Shown one piece after another: positions 1 to 11,500 of a DNA stretch of 64,000 nucleotides; position 1 is the first letter of the stretch; every line of letters starts with the position of its first letter. The translations under genes and the position numbers were made by a program. The stretch spans positions 7,495,520-7,559,519 of the forward strand of contig NW_023998432.1 in NCBI RefSeq assembly GCF_014805625.2, written 5' to 3'. The stretch is from Glossina fuscipes. Taxonomy: Eukaryota; Arthropoda; Insecta; Diptera; Glossinidae. Below the pieces are notes generated by a model. It saw nothing but the letters and a program-made list of their open reading frames with translations. It searched no databases and was not told where the DNA came from.

Positions 1-280
1 GTTTTTTCAATTGTTTCGGTGTTTTCGGTGTTTTTGTGTATTTAATTTCTGTCTTTTCAGTGTTATTGCTAAAACTGGTTAACGCGGATATCGCGTATGT
101 GCTTTTGTTTCGTCTATATATAATAAAAAATAGAAAACAAAAACACAAAATAAAAAAAAAAAAATTGAAAACATTTGACACTTTTCTTTAGTAGTTCCCA
201 ACCTTCTTGCATAGTTCCCAAACCTTTTCAAATGAGTGGTTATTTCAAAAATAATAATAAATAGACAACAATAAGGCATA

Positions 281-1606
281 ATGGCCCCGGGGCCGCCAGA
301 CAAAAACCCGAATAGATTTTATCTATTAAGTGATACATCCCCCCAAAGAAAAAAGAGTAAAAAATCAGATTTTCCGGTGTTGCCGATCAGGGATATAATC
401 CCTATTGATAAAAAATATATTGTAATTTCTTCAACCGATGCTCCAATAACAATTTCCCAAATTAGCCCTTTTGCTATAAAGAAAGCTCTAGATAGCATTA
501 CAACATACATCGACTCGATCTCGATTCTACGCGATGGGAATTTACTGGTCCTCGCTGGGAACCCGCGCGCGACCGAAAAACTAATAAAGGCCAATTCTTT
601 AGCTAATCTATGTGCTATTTCAGCTAAACTACATGAGAAACTTAACTCGGTTCGAGGCGTAATTTATGCCCCTTGCTTAAAGCATGTGCCGGAAGATGAA
701 ATTGTTCGCGAAATGGGCATTCAAGGAGTGACTGAAGCATATAAATTAACCAAACTGAATGATGACGGAAAAACACGCTCTCCTACAGGAAGGATTATTT
801 TAACTTTTGATCGCTATCGATTAGCGCGAACAGTTGATGTGGCGTGGTATAAATGTAAAGTAGAACTATACATCCCAAATCCTATGAGGTGTAAAAATTG
901 CCAACGCCTGGGTCATACGGCAAAAAGATGCACTAATGCTGCATCTTGTGCTAACTGTGGTCATCCTCCACATACTGAAAGCTGTACCCGCAGTTTCTGC
1001 ATACATTGCAATGATCAACACTCAGCGTTAGACAAACAGTGCCCACGTTTTGTACAGATGCGTGAAATATTAAAAATCAAAACAGAAAACTGTAGCATGG
1101 GCGAAGCGCGACGCACATACCGGGAAAGAAATCCATCTGTAGCCCATGGAATTGGCAAAAGTAACACCTATGCTGCTGTTGCCTCGCAAATCGAGCCCAG
1201 TAAGACTTTAACTGCAACTGCTTCCAATGAAAAACCTGTTCCACCATTAACCAAAAATTATATTGCGAAACCAGTTACATCACTTGCCAAAGATAATATT
1301 GAAAAAACCAAAGCAATTGCAAATATTGAAAAAATCCAAACAACAACATATATGCTAAAATCTAATATACCAAATTCTCCAGAATCTCCAGCTCTCAACT
1401 TTACTCAACAAATCACAAGTGTTAATGAATCCATTCTTTCATCCCTCAATCAACCTTCAATTTCAAATTATTCACGTGCGCCAACCCGTTGCGCTTCAAA
1501 TGTACCAAATCACCTAAATACAGATTATTCTGCTGGTAAGAATAAATCATTCACGAAAAATTCCTATAGTGACCTTCTCGACGGAGACGCTGACATGTCA
1601 ACTTAA
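281..1606 (+). CDS. LINE ORF1, gag-like nucleic-acid-binding protein
   Basis: A 441-codon ORF, uninterrupted. Residues about 100-200 form the RNA-recognition-like part typical of ORF1 proteins. Three zinc knuckles follow at about residues 204-255: CKNCQRLGHTAKRC, CANCGHPPHTESC and CIHCNDQHSALDKQC. The tail after residue 270 is rich in Ser, Thr, Asn and Lys and looks disordered. In this family ORF1 protein coats the element RNA and carries it to the target. The ATG at 281 gives the longest frame and sits in a suitable context (aataatggcc). The stop lies 21 bases before the ORF2 start, a normal spacing for two-ORF LINEs, where ORF2 is probably reached by reinitiation. The ORF is intact although the element is dead, which suggests a fairly recent insertion. 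Confidence 0.88.
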   Translation: MAPGPPDKNPNRFYLLSDTSPQRKKSKKSDFPVLPIRDIIPIDKKYIVISSTDAPITISQISPFAIKKALDSITTYIDSISILRDGNLLVLAGNPRATEKLIKANSLANLCAISAKLHEKLNSVRGVIYAPCLKHVPEDEIVREMGIQGVTEAYKLTKLNDDGKTRSPTGRIILTFDRYRLARTVDVAWYKCKVELYIPNPMRCKNCQRLGHTAKRCTNAASCANCGHPPHTESCTRSFCIHCNDQHSALDKQCPRFVQMREILKIKTENCSMGEARRTYRERNPSVAHGIGKSNTYAAVASQIEPSKTLTATASNEKPVPPLTKNYIAKPVTSLAKDNIEKTKAIANIEKIQTTTYMLKSNIPNSPESPALNFTQQITSVNESILSSLNQPSISNYSRAPTRCASNVPNHLNTDYSAGKNKSFTKNSYSDLLDGDADMST

Positions 1607-1627
1607 CCCTCCCTCCACTTTGCTTAC

Positions 1628-3380
1628 ATGTCATTACAATTAAATAAAGTTTTTAAAATTCTACAATGGAACATTAAGGGACTTATTAGTAATTTTGATG
1701 AACTCCGTACACTCATAAATGATTTTAATCCAACCTTTTTATCGCTTCAAGAAACCCATTGTAGAAGCTCTTTTAATCCTATTCCACCCAAATCATATAC
1801 TGGATACTTCACGAATGCTGATCAAAATTCATATTCCAAACAAGGAGTAGGTGTCTTTATAAAATCAAGTATACCTCACAAACGCATAAATTTTAGCTCA
1901 AATATACAAGCCGTAGCGATACAAATAATGTTAAATATAAAATTTACAGTGCTTTCGCTCTATATTCCACCTTCGCAATCGTTTTCTCAGCAAGAACTCT
2001 ACAGTTTATTCTCCGTACTTTCACCCCCATTAATTATATGCGGCGATTTCAACAGCTGGAATACCATCTGGGGCACAACAGTGAACAACACTCGCGGTAC
2101 TGTTTTAGAAAAGGCCTTTTTTCAAAGCAACCTTTGCGTTTTAAATGATGGAAAACCAACGCACTTCTCAACTCATCATACTTTTTCACATATTGATTTA
2201 ACATGTTGCTCTCCATCACTTCTTCCTTTGGTGTCCTGGTCTATTTCTGATGATCTACATAATAGTGATCACTTTCCAATCATAATCGATCTTAAACTTT
2301 CAACGTCCTCTGCTACTCCAGCAAAACAGGCCAAATTCCTCCTAGATAAAGCGGATCAATTACTCAAAACAGGTGGAGTCATTTTTGAACTCAAAACCAT
2401 TTAACGGAAACTGCAACCATGATGCTGCTATTATGTCTAAATCGATACGCACGGCTGCTCATCTTTCTATTCCTCAATCCAACACCTCTTTTAAACGAGC
2501 TAGGGTTCCATGGTGGAACAACACGCTTTCGTTTTTGAGGAAAAATAAAATGGATCTATGGCACCGCTTTAAGAGATGTCCTGATCAGAATCACTTGTTA
2601 TTATACAAAAAGGCCAATGCTCTATTCAGGAAGGAATTACGGAAATCAAAGGCACTTAGTTTCGAACTTTTCTCGAGACGAATTCACAGAAATACATCAA
2701 TGAAAGTTGTCTGGAACAAAATCAACAGACTTAATGGGACTTCAAACCTGAACCAAATTTCTGCCATCTGCACTCCCTATGGAACTTTAACTGACGCAGA
2801 TGAGATTTCTAATTACTTTGGAAAAGTGTGGTGCGAATACTCCTCTGACAGCAACTTCTCCAGTGCTTTCATTGAAAATAAAAAGACTCCAATATCTTTT
2901 TCAAATAATATCGATAGATGTGCCATGTTCCTGGAAAATAGCGTATCTACCTCAGAACTTGGAAGTTGTCTCTCCAATTTGAAGGGGGAGACACCTGGTC
3001 TAGACCGCATCTCATACCAAATGATCAGTGCTATGTCTAAGTCTAGTAAAAAGAAATTACTGGACCTACATAATACGGTATTTATGACTGGCCATATACC
3101 CTACATGTGGAAAATGGCAACAGTTGTTCCAATTCCAAAGTCAAAAAATGTCTCCATCGCATCTGATTATCGCCCAATTTCTCTTTTATCTTGCCTCTCT
3201 AAGGTTTTAGAGAAGATTATGGCATCTAGATTATCTTGGTTTCTTGAATCCAAGAACCTGATAACAAAGCAACAAGTTGGTTTCAAGCGGGGTAGAGGAT
3301 GCATCGACGCTCTGTTACATATTGATTATTTCATAAGCAAAGCAATTTCCGAACGTAATCACGTAACAATTCTCTCAATG
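1628..3380 (+). pseudogene. LINE ORF2: endonuclease and partial reverse transcriptase, frameshifted
   Basis: Residues 1-230 (1628-2330) form an apurinic-type endonuclease. The expected motifs are visible: LQWNIKG near the start, QETH, ICGDFNSWNTIWG, SHIDLTCCS and SDHFPI, which together supply the metal and phosphate ligands. The frame then shifts between 2373 and 2404: the first frame ends in a stop at 2404 while homologous reading resumes in another frame from about 2373. The linker and early RT follow, with PGLDRISYQM, then VVPIPKSK, DYRPISLLS and QQVGFKRGRG. Reading is lost at about 3380 before the catalytic aspartates. The frameshift and truncation make it non-functional. Confidence 0.87.
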
Positions 3381-4383
3381 GCTGCTTCTTTGTTTTCGTC
3401 TCATGCGCGAAAGTGTCAAAATAAAATTTGTTGCACGTGCTTATATGTAGTTGGACACACGGCTTGCTTCCAAATTATAATATAATAAAATTTCTGCTTC
3501 TTTCGTTTTCGATAGCGTAGCATGAGGTTGTATCTTGTAATATTTGTTACACACACAATCTTGCAGTAGGTGAGATTGTTAATTTCATTCGTTGAAATAT
3601 GAATGACGTGTAGAAGACAAAAGGAGAAAGAAGAGGTCTCGCACAATTATAAGTTACGTATCTTGTTTTCTATTGGAAATCTGTGCAATTTAATTATAAC
3701 CATGGTTATTTTTCTTTTGTATAGAAACAAATTGATGAAAACTATTGACAATTTGCTTATTTATTGAAGCAGCACGAAAGAAAAATGAAAAAATTTACAA
3801 ACTAATTTTAATTGTTCTAATGGTCAGTTGCATACTGTAAAAAAGCAAAAGAAAGTACTGGACACCATGTTGACATCTATTAAACAAGAAATTATTCTTA
3901 TTATTATTTACTGGGATAACTTCCATTATATGCAAGAAAAAAAAGCTCAAATGTTTAAAATGCAATGAAAAGGCAACAAAAATTATTTTGAAAAAAAGTA
4001 AAAAACTGTATTTATAACTTGAAAGAATACAGTGAAAAATTGCCAGAAAACCGCAAATAAAATAAAGAAAAAAATATTTAAACCGAAACAACAGCTAGGC
4101 GAGGTGTACACCATCCCTCCCATCCCTTACTTACAATATAATTACTATACAGTTAGTTTATACAAGCGAAACTTTAAGTTCCAGTCATTCTTAAGTCATC
4201 AATTAGGTAATTATCTTTCTTCATTTATACTATCAATAACATCTTCATCTCCAGTAGCACATAACCGGCATATCAGTCTCTTCTTTGTCTTATGTATATA
4301 ATATGTATATAATATGTATATACATAATTGGTCTAGTCCATAATATCATTTAAGTAATCGTACATATATGCTTACATGTTATT
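3381..4383. other. AT-rich intronic sequence, nothing recognised
   Basis: No coding similarity, RNA gene or repeat family is recognised. A short stretch near 3490-3530 partly echoes bases 3380-3410 (both contain a GCTTCTTT..TTTTCG string), which might mark a small insertion at the point where the LINE is cut. Otherwise it is plain A/T-rich sequence with short homopolymers. Confidence 0.5.
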
Positions 4384-4570
4384 TATTATTATTATTATTA
4401 TTATTGTTATTATTAATTTCGCCAGAGAAATAAATTCTAAGACTAAACTCTTAAAAGCACTAGCATCTAAGACTATCGGCTTTCATTAAAAGCTCTACCG
4501 CACTTGAGATTCGAACCCACGACCTCAAGCAATGCGAAAACTCTTGATGGGAGCAAATCGATGGTAATAG
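4384..4570 (-). repeat. tRNA-derived SINE-like repeat with (AAT)n tail
   Basis: Read on the minus strand this has a B-box-like segment, GTGGGTTCGAATCTC, close to the RNA polymerase III consensus GGTTCGANTCC. A conserved body (GGTAGAGCTTTTAATGAAAG, then AGTCTTAGATG) and a simple (AAT)n tail follow; the tail is the ATT run at 4383-4410 on the + strand. The same body recurs at about 55320-55420 on the + strand. No convincing A box or full cloverleaf is visible, so this is a SINE-like repeat and not a tRNA gene. The family name is unknown to me. Confidence 0.6.
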
Positions 4571-5390
4571 AAGTAGGATAAATGAAATATTACGATAATA
4601 TATAAAACATAAAAAAAAAAAAAGAAATGCATGGGCTATTCGCCTCCATAAATTTAGTTCAGTTGATCTGCCTCAAATAGGAAAATGCAGATTTGTTTTA
4701 CGTATAACCTCTGCGTGTGATCTGCCGAAGAATGGAATAGATACCCCAGTTTTATTAAATGAAGTAAACATTGGAGTATCTCGTCGTGTAATTTTCTGAA
4801 TTTCAGTGAGTTAACCTTAAAGAATGTGCAGTAAATTATGAGCTAATAAATATCTTTCCTATTCCTTGCAATAATTTCAGCAGCGTTTGTCATTTAACTG
4901 AAATATCTTTAATTTTCAAACAAAGCTTATCATTTTTTTCCGTTTATGGTCCTTTTGGTTTTCGTTTGTTTATTTATATTTATTTCTAGCTCGTTCTCAG
5001 TTTAATGCACATATAGTAAAAGATATTAAACCGAATAGGAAAAGCACCCGCACACTCATTTATATATGTACTTATGTCAAACGAGGAGTTGCATATGTAA
5101 ACATTACATGGGATTTTGCCCATTCATGACCTTAACGCCACGTGGAGAGGACGCAGGCATTTCGTAGCTAGACTTATCGCAGGGTCAAATAAAGGGCCGG
5201 CAGATCTCTTTTTTTTGCCCTAAATGGTACAAAAGGAAGCCTTTTTTGCATTATGTTTCCGCTAGGGATAAAAAATCGATCTATTTTAAGACCAACAGTT
5301 TGGCAACTCTGTCGCGCGGCATAGTCGTCTAAATTTGTTTCAGCAATTAATATTTTAATTTCTTGTTTAATTTCATGACTATTTTGCCTT
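4571..5390. other. Intronic sequence without recognised features
   Basis: A/T-rich sequence with an A run at about 4609-4624. No coding similarity was seen on either strand. The segment from about 5100 may already belong to the flank of LINE copy A. Confidence 0.4.
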
Positions 5391-5724
5391 ATAGTGTGTG
5401 AATTAATAATAAACTTTGAGAAGAAAGTGAGTGAATTCAAAGTAAAAGAAGTATTTTTTCTTTACGCTTTGATTCACTGCATTTTTGTAAACGAAAATTT
5501 GAGCTCTAATATAAATCTCTCCTTTTTGTTTTGTTTTTTATTTCTCTCTTTTTCTCTGTTTATTTTTTCGGTGTTTGCAGTTTGTTTTACTTTTGATCTC
5601 TTGTTACAGTGTTAACGTAACAGAAAAGTTTTGCTCAAATTGGTTGATAAATTTTTGTGTTAAGGATTTTTTTGCAATTTATCTGTCTGTTCTTCATAAC
5701 CCAGTTCTGTCTTTTAGACTGGAC

Positions 5725-6450
5725 ATGGAGTGTTTATATACACCTTGTCGGGCGAAAACGAGCCCCTAACCTGAAAGATTCATTTCGTGTTGGCTTTGCG
5801 ATCGCTTTGGCCATGGAAAGTGTGCCGGTATTATCGGCCGGGCTGCAGATGCAGTCGTTGACCCCTCGAAGGGATTGCGATGGTCATATCCTGACTGTAG
5901 GAAGCGGGACATAGACTTCTACAAATTGTTCACGGTGAAGAGAAATACTTTCTCTGAATTGAGTAAAAATCTCGGCTCCTTGTGAGAAAAGTTTCAGATT
6001 ATTAAGACTAGGTTTGATGAGTGTCGTTTTATTGAGCACTCTCCTTCTTCCCAAGCTAGTAAAATCACAACTCGTAGCGTAGCATGTGGTGCGTCACCTC
6101 TAATTCCTCCTAAGTCCGAATCGTTGGTGCAAATTAGCGCTTCCAAAACGTTCTTTAAGAACGTCAGCGTTTCTGATATGGCTGACTCGGTCTGTAACAA
6201 AAACGTTATAAATAAGCCGGCAAGTCCTTCTGGTTTAAGCTATGCTGAAGTGGCGCCTCTTAGTGGCGTCACTCATTCAACTCAGGCGTCATCGCCTAAA
6301 ACTAATAAAGAGCAATATAAATTATCATCTCCGCCCGGCTGTTCGAGTGTGAACGCTGGTCACCAAATTGGGCATGTCGCACAAGTTGCTCCGTTGGTAA
6401 CCCCATCTATATTCTTCTCAACTAAAAACTCCCCAGTCGTGAACCCTACT
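5725..6450 (+). pseudogene. LINE copy A ORF1 remnant
   Basis: The likely original start is the ATG at 5725, which begins MECLYTPCRAKTSP before a stop. Reading can be followed in shifted frames: one segment (about 5886-5960) reads WSYPDCRKRDIDFYKLF, the end of a PHD-like zinc finger. The matching segment in copy C (near 52600) reads SCVKRRKLDIDFYKLFG. From 6124 a Ser/Pro-rich tail is open up to the fusion with the endonuclease. ORF1 of such elements binds the element RNA; this one cannot be made as a single protein because of several stops and shifts. Confidence 0.7.
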
Positions 6451-6957
6451 GGTCCTGGTGGTGTATTAATTGCCATATCTGCGTCAGTCCCGTCCAATTC
6501 AATAGAATTTCCTACTACTCTTGACGTTGAATTTATCGCCATTCGAGTGAAAATGCCTAATAAACAATTATTTATAACCTGCTCCTATATTCCCCCAAAT
6601 TCTGATATCTCCATATCTAAGAAACAGGCCGCCCTAATTTGTGAAGTGGCCAAGCAGTCGAAACCGTCCGATTTGCCTTAAGTGACTTGGCGTAATAGTG
6701 ATAATTCTGGCTGTTTGATTCCTACTTCAACATCTGATAGAGCTATTGTGTTCTTTAACGAATTATTTGATCATAATTTAGTTCAATACAACCGTATCCC
6801 TAATTGTAATGGTATACTGCTTGATCTCTGCTTTGCTAATTTCCCTGGGGTTAGTGTAAATCGTTGCCCACCTTTTAGTTTACCTGAGGATCCTTATCAT
6901 CCAGCAATGCGCATTTCCTTTCATTACAAGCATGATGGTTCGTTCGAAATGTTTTAA
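6450..6957 (+). pseudogene. LINE copy A endonuclease remnant
   Basis: From about 6455 the frame reads GGVLIAISAS, then FIAIRVKMPNKQLFITCSYI and PPNSD, the middle of an apurinic-type endonuclease. The amino-terminal part with the first catalytic motifs has been lost in the junction with ORF1. A stop at 6679 interrupts the domain, and the following frame (6682-6957) reads WRNSDNSGC and LLDLCFANF, the segment that in intact relatives precedes the final catalytic His. Copy B carries the matching stretch at about 23280-23480. Dead by deletion and stops. Confidence 0.75.
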
Positions 6958-8020
6958 TATTCCAAATCTAACTTTTTCAAATAAATATTACGATTTTCAT
7001 AGAGTCAATATGGTATTGCTAAAATATTACCTTTCACATATAAGGCTTCATTTCTCAACCGGAAGTATTGAAAGCTTATTGTCGTCGTTCTACAATACAT
7101 TAAATCTAGCTATTGCTGCATCTGTTCCGATCAAGTAGTGCCGACCTCGAAGCAGGTGTCCATCGTGGTTTAATAGTGCAACTAAATATTACAAGAACAG
7201 AAAAAACACGCTATTCAAAAAATATTCGAAAAGTGGCTCTGCTCTTGACTATTTCGCTTACTCCGTGGCAAGCCATAGATTTAACTCCCTCAACCACCAA
7301 TATTATTGCAGATACCTTCAGTTCATTAAATTCGCCCTTTTTGCTAATCCTAAATACTTTTTTAAATTTGTTAACTCAAAAAGAAAAATTTCCACACATC
7401 TCTCGCATGTTTCTTTTAGTGGCTCTGATTCCTCGGATGATTTTGAGATCTCAAATCTGTTCGCTGAGTACTTCCATCGAAACTTTTCGACTGCTAACTC
7501 CGATTTATCCGCAAACTACCCATATCCTGTAACTAATTCGGTTATTGCTGAGGATGATGTTTTTAAAGGCTTGACCTCTCAAATATATAGTTGTGCGTCT
7601 GAACCTGATGGAATTCGATCATGTGTACTTAAAGCTTGCGCTGTCGAGTTTTGTGGTGTTATCTCTAAGATTTTTAACAGGTCTTTGTAGTTAGGTGTTT
7701 TCCCCTTGTGTTGGAAGAGCAGTTTCCTTATTCCTATTTACAAAAGTGGAAGTAGACAACTTGTTGAGAACTACAGAGGCATAGGCAAGTTGAGTGTCTT
7801 GCCTAAACTGCTCGAGAGAATTCTGACTCAGCATTTGGCCTTTGCCATTAATTCGTATATTACTCCACACCAGCATAGCTTTTGGAAAGGAAGATCTACG
7901 GTCACTAATTTGTTAGAGTTTACTTGTTGTGTTTTCAAGGCTTTTGCCAGTGGCTCTCGCACTGTTGAGTATGCCTCTGTTGTGTGGTCTCCTTCATATA
8001 GGTCCAATGAATCTGTTTAA
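6958..8020 (+). pseudogene. LINE copy A linker and reverse transcriptase, two in-frame TAGs, core deleted
   Basis: One reading frame runs from 6932 to 8020, broken only by TAG at 7136-7138 and TAG at 7688-7690. It encodes the linker (ATKYYKNRKNTLFKKYSK), the start of the RT with PDGIRSCVLKACAVEF, and after the second TAG the segments FLIPIYKSGSRQLVENYRG and QHSFWKGRSTVTNLLEF. At about 7962 the frame jumps to VEYASVVWSPSYR, which belongs far downstream: the catalytic YADD-type region has been deleted in frame. Both TAG codons are also present at the equivalent places in copy B. Confidence 0.82.
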
Positions 8021-8551
8021 AAGCAATTCTTGCTGTTTGCCTCAGTTAGGTTGCTTCTGTTGTCCTTACCGTCTCTCGAAAAACGTAGATTTGTTCTTGG
8101 CGTTTCCTTCGCAATCAGAGTAATAAATGGTGCTATTGGCTCGCCTGCAGTACTTGGTGAAATAAGCACTTTACCATGGTTAAGCTAAGTCGATGTAAAT
8201 ATAGTTATAAGCTGTTTAACCCGCTCAGAGTTGTTTGCAAGAACCTAAATGATGTCTATTACTTATTCTCATTATCGGACTCTTTAAAGTCCTTTAAAGC
8301 AACATTGCTTAATGCGCGTAATTTACCTATGTCGTACTTAAACTAGCTCTTCTTAACCTTAAAAAGTCACGATGAGTCGAAAATGAATTGTTGTTAACTA
8401 TTATCGGTTGCTAAGCTTGTACATGATTGCGATGGCTTAGGGGTTCAATCGCAAATTTGGTCCTGTACCGGTTGTGAGTGTGGCTATATGCTAGTTGTGT
8501 ACATGCTTTTTTTTTCTTTTTTGTGTAAGCAGAATAAATAAATAAATAAAC

Positions 8552-11500
8552 AATGAGACCGAACAGAAAGCCGACTCGATTTGGCAGAAAGCCAATATTC
8601 TCTTTTTAATGGAACAAGAAGAGTGCGATCTGTGATTACCTGTTAATGTTTGGTGAAGCGGTTAGTACCAAATAGTACCGGCATCGCTTAATCGGTTTAA
8701 AGCATTCACTGTTCAAAGACCGAATCAGATATCAAAAGAAGCAATACAAAGTCACTTATCTACATGACATTTATCCACCCATCCACACGATAAAGTCGAT
8801 TCGCGTTACGTTGCAAGCACTCAACTGGAAGCAGAAGTCCATGCTGGTTATTCACCAAATAATATCTTTTCTATTTGCTTATATCAACGATACATGCGTT
8901 TATTAAGCTACGCTTCGATTCGTCCAAGATGTGAAAATATCAATGAATAACATTCACAGCGAAAGGGGAAAGTTTTTAAAATCGTGCCATTCAAAACTTT
9001 TCGGATAGGTACAAAAAATGTACGTAGCATAACGGTGATCAATATTTGGAGCAAAGCATTTTTCTATCATTTTCCTAGAATAAATATGTATTTTCTATGC
9101 ATATAGGGTCATATTTATATATCTATGTTTGCAGACAATGCAGTATTTGAAAACAATGTTACATGACACTATTATTCCTGGAGAACAAGTTCTTTTGTTT
9201 CTTGTCTTTTTCTTTTCAGATCATTAATGAAGGAATATAAGCATAACGATTTAAATATCTGCAATTTTGCAATTGGGTTCATACGTGCAAGTTGCAATCA
9301 TACATACACATAGTGAAATAAAAGCATAAAAAGGTGTTAAAAAACGCAGAAAATATGAGGAACGCTTCTAACTGTTGTGCAACGTTTGCAAGAAGAAGTG
9401 AAGCTAATAAAAGTTGTTACAAGGGGCCTTGACGTCTTTGAGAGCGTTACCTTTCCAAAAATGAAAAGATCATCTTCGTTTTAAATTCTATTTTACGCAT
9501 AGAGAGCCACAATTCAAGACCAGACTCTCATCGATCTAAAACTTGTATTAAATAGGCTGAAAACCCCTGCAGTTGTTAACATGTTTTAGAACGAGAAAAT
9601 TTCGAGCAAAGTCACATAACAAAGCGAAAAGTTGTGAACGTTTATGATAAAGAGACTGCTCGTGTTATACTTTATAGATGCTTATACTAACCTCCTTTAA
9701 GGGTAACTCATCGTATAGCTATGAAGTTTTCGGGAACAGCCACTGGCTCAGAAGATACGACCAGCTACAGTTATTTCACTTCTTTAGCAGGTAGGCTTGG
9801 TAGCATAGTTGTAGGTAGACCATGTTTATTCCCGCTAAACTGTTCATCTTCACGTAAAGACTTAGCAAAGCAAGAATAGCTAAATGAACACGGAACTATG
9901 ACCGGGCTTAGCGGTTCGAACTTCAATTCCCTAAATAATTACTTTTGCGGCATAGTTGAGTGGGAATGCTATAAAAACCGTACTATATCTAATGCATATT
10001 GACCGAATCTTGACGGGGATTTATTGAAGAACCATGAGGATAGCCGTCAACTCGCATCTTAGAATTATAATAAACTCTTCAAGAAATATAAACAAATTAG
10101 CTTTATCACAACGGCACTATATCCTCAAATACATATTTATGCTTGCCACCTTGCTTACGTTGTATAAAACACATCGAATTCAGCAAAACCAAATAGTGGT
10201 TTTATTTGTATCGTGATGCTACAAGTAAAATATGCCTATGTAGCCATCATTCATTGTAAACATTAATTTATTCTATCACGTATCCATCAATAAGGAAAAC
10301 AAATTAATCACATTGAGTACGAATCACTTGGATATATGTGATTTGACATATATCCTTTTTTTCTTGCGATTGCTTAATCGTTAAAACTATTTTTGGAGCA
10401 TTATTATAACATCGACAATTTTAGAATTCCAAGTTATAGCAAAAAAAAAAACAAAGATCATTAATTTAATTTGGAATACTTGATTTAATCTTCAGTGTAT
10501 ATCATTCCTCGGCACACATCTTCTAATAAATATCTTGACGTTATTTGCATTTCGAAATAAGTAAAAACAATATAGTCGGACAAGGCCTACTGCGGAATAC
10601 TCTACTACTGCACTTCGTTCTTCGTTTATTTCCGTAACGAAATAACAAAAGTTGTTGTGCGAGTTCTTATGAAACTTACCCTTTGTTGTTATTATAAAAA
10701 AAGACTTTTCACAAGAATCTTTATATGTGAAGACGTTTAAAAAATTGACCCAAATGATCCAAGTTTGGTACAGTTAATTTTTCTTGCGCATTTATTATTA
10801 TGAACCAATTTTCATCATAATATGAAATATTGGAGCTTTTGGTGTATAAAACCTTGTCATGAGCTGTATGAAAACGGATTCGCAAAATTTGCTCACTCGA
10901 TCCAAACCTTCCACATCGATTTTGCATGTCGAAACACTGTTATTCAGCGATTTTTAAAAGTTACAAATTTTTCACCTCACTTTCTCGCAATAAAATGCTA
11001 ATCACATTAGCTTGATTCAGTCAATTTTTAACTGAGCTAACACACATTGACTTACTAAATTTTTTCAAGATATCTTGAAAATTGCGACATGTAAGTTAAA
11101 CACATGGACACGCAGCCAGATATCAGACGAATATGCAGATAAAAATTGGGACAGAAAAGGTTAGATCAATTTAGAAAACGCCTTTAAATCGATGGCTATA
11201 ATAAAAAGTGAGCCTATCTTAAATCCTTCGGGATATTACATACATCCGCACAAAATTAACATACCGTGTGCTACAGTTGGTATATAATAAAAGAATAAAG
11301 AAGCCATCCAAAAATATTCGCTCTGAAATGAATTCTAAATAGCTTTCATCTCAAACAGTTTTTATTGCAATTCTCCTCTTCAATGTTTACACAATTTTAA
11401 TATGAAAATTTGAATTGAATTTCATTTTGATGACTGAAATAGCGGACACGAAGTTGATGAGAAAATTTATCAAAATTTACCGAAGTGAACACAGCCCCTT

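Larger units (their letters stand above)
1..3380 (+). mobile_element. I-clade-like non-LTR retrotransposon, 3' truncated
   Basis: This is a LINE with a leader of about 280 bases, ORF1 (281-1606) and ORF2 (1628-3380). ORF1 carries three CCHC-type zinc knuckles and ORF2 carries an endonuclease followed by a reverse transcriptase. The RT reading ends abruptly near base 3380, in the region just before the first catalytic aspartate, and unrelated AT-rich sequence follows. The RT catalytic core, any RNase H and the 3' tail are therefore missing. The element may begin before base 1. Assignment to the I clade rests on the layout of ORF1 (a VAWY-type segment directly before the knuckles) and the style of the endonuclease; the wider Jockey/I superfamily is the safe call. 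It appears to lie in an upstream intron of acj6, in the same orientation as the gene. Confidence 0.85.
5400..8551 (+). mobile_element. CR1/Jockey-type LINE, copy A, internally deleted
   Basis: Degraded non-LTR retrotransposon. ORF1 begins near 5725 and is broken. A deletion near 6450 joins ORF1 sequence to the endonuclease, and another at about 7962 removes the RT catalytic core and joins early RT to the C-terminal domain. The 3' UTR and an (AATA)n tail end at about 8551. Copy B on the opposite strand (20846-23500) is very similar by eye from about 6680 to 8500. The 5' border is uncertain. The clade is inferred from the early RT motif style (NYRGIGKLSVLPKLLERIL, ITPHQHSFWKGRSTVTNLLEF) and from a PHD-like zinc finger in ORF1. 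Confidence 0.85.
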
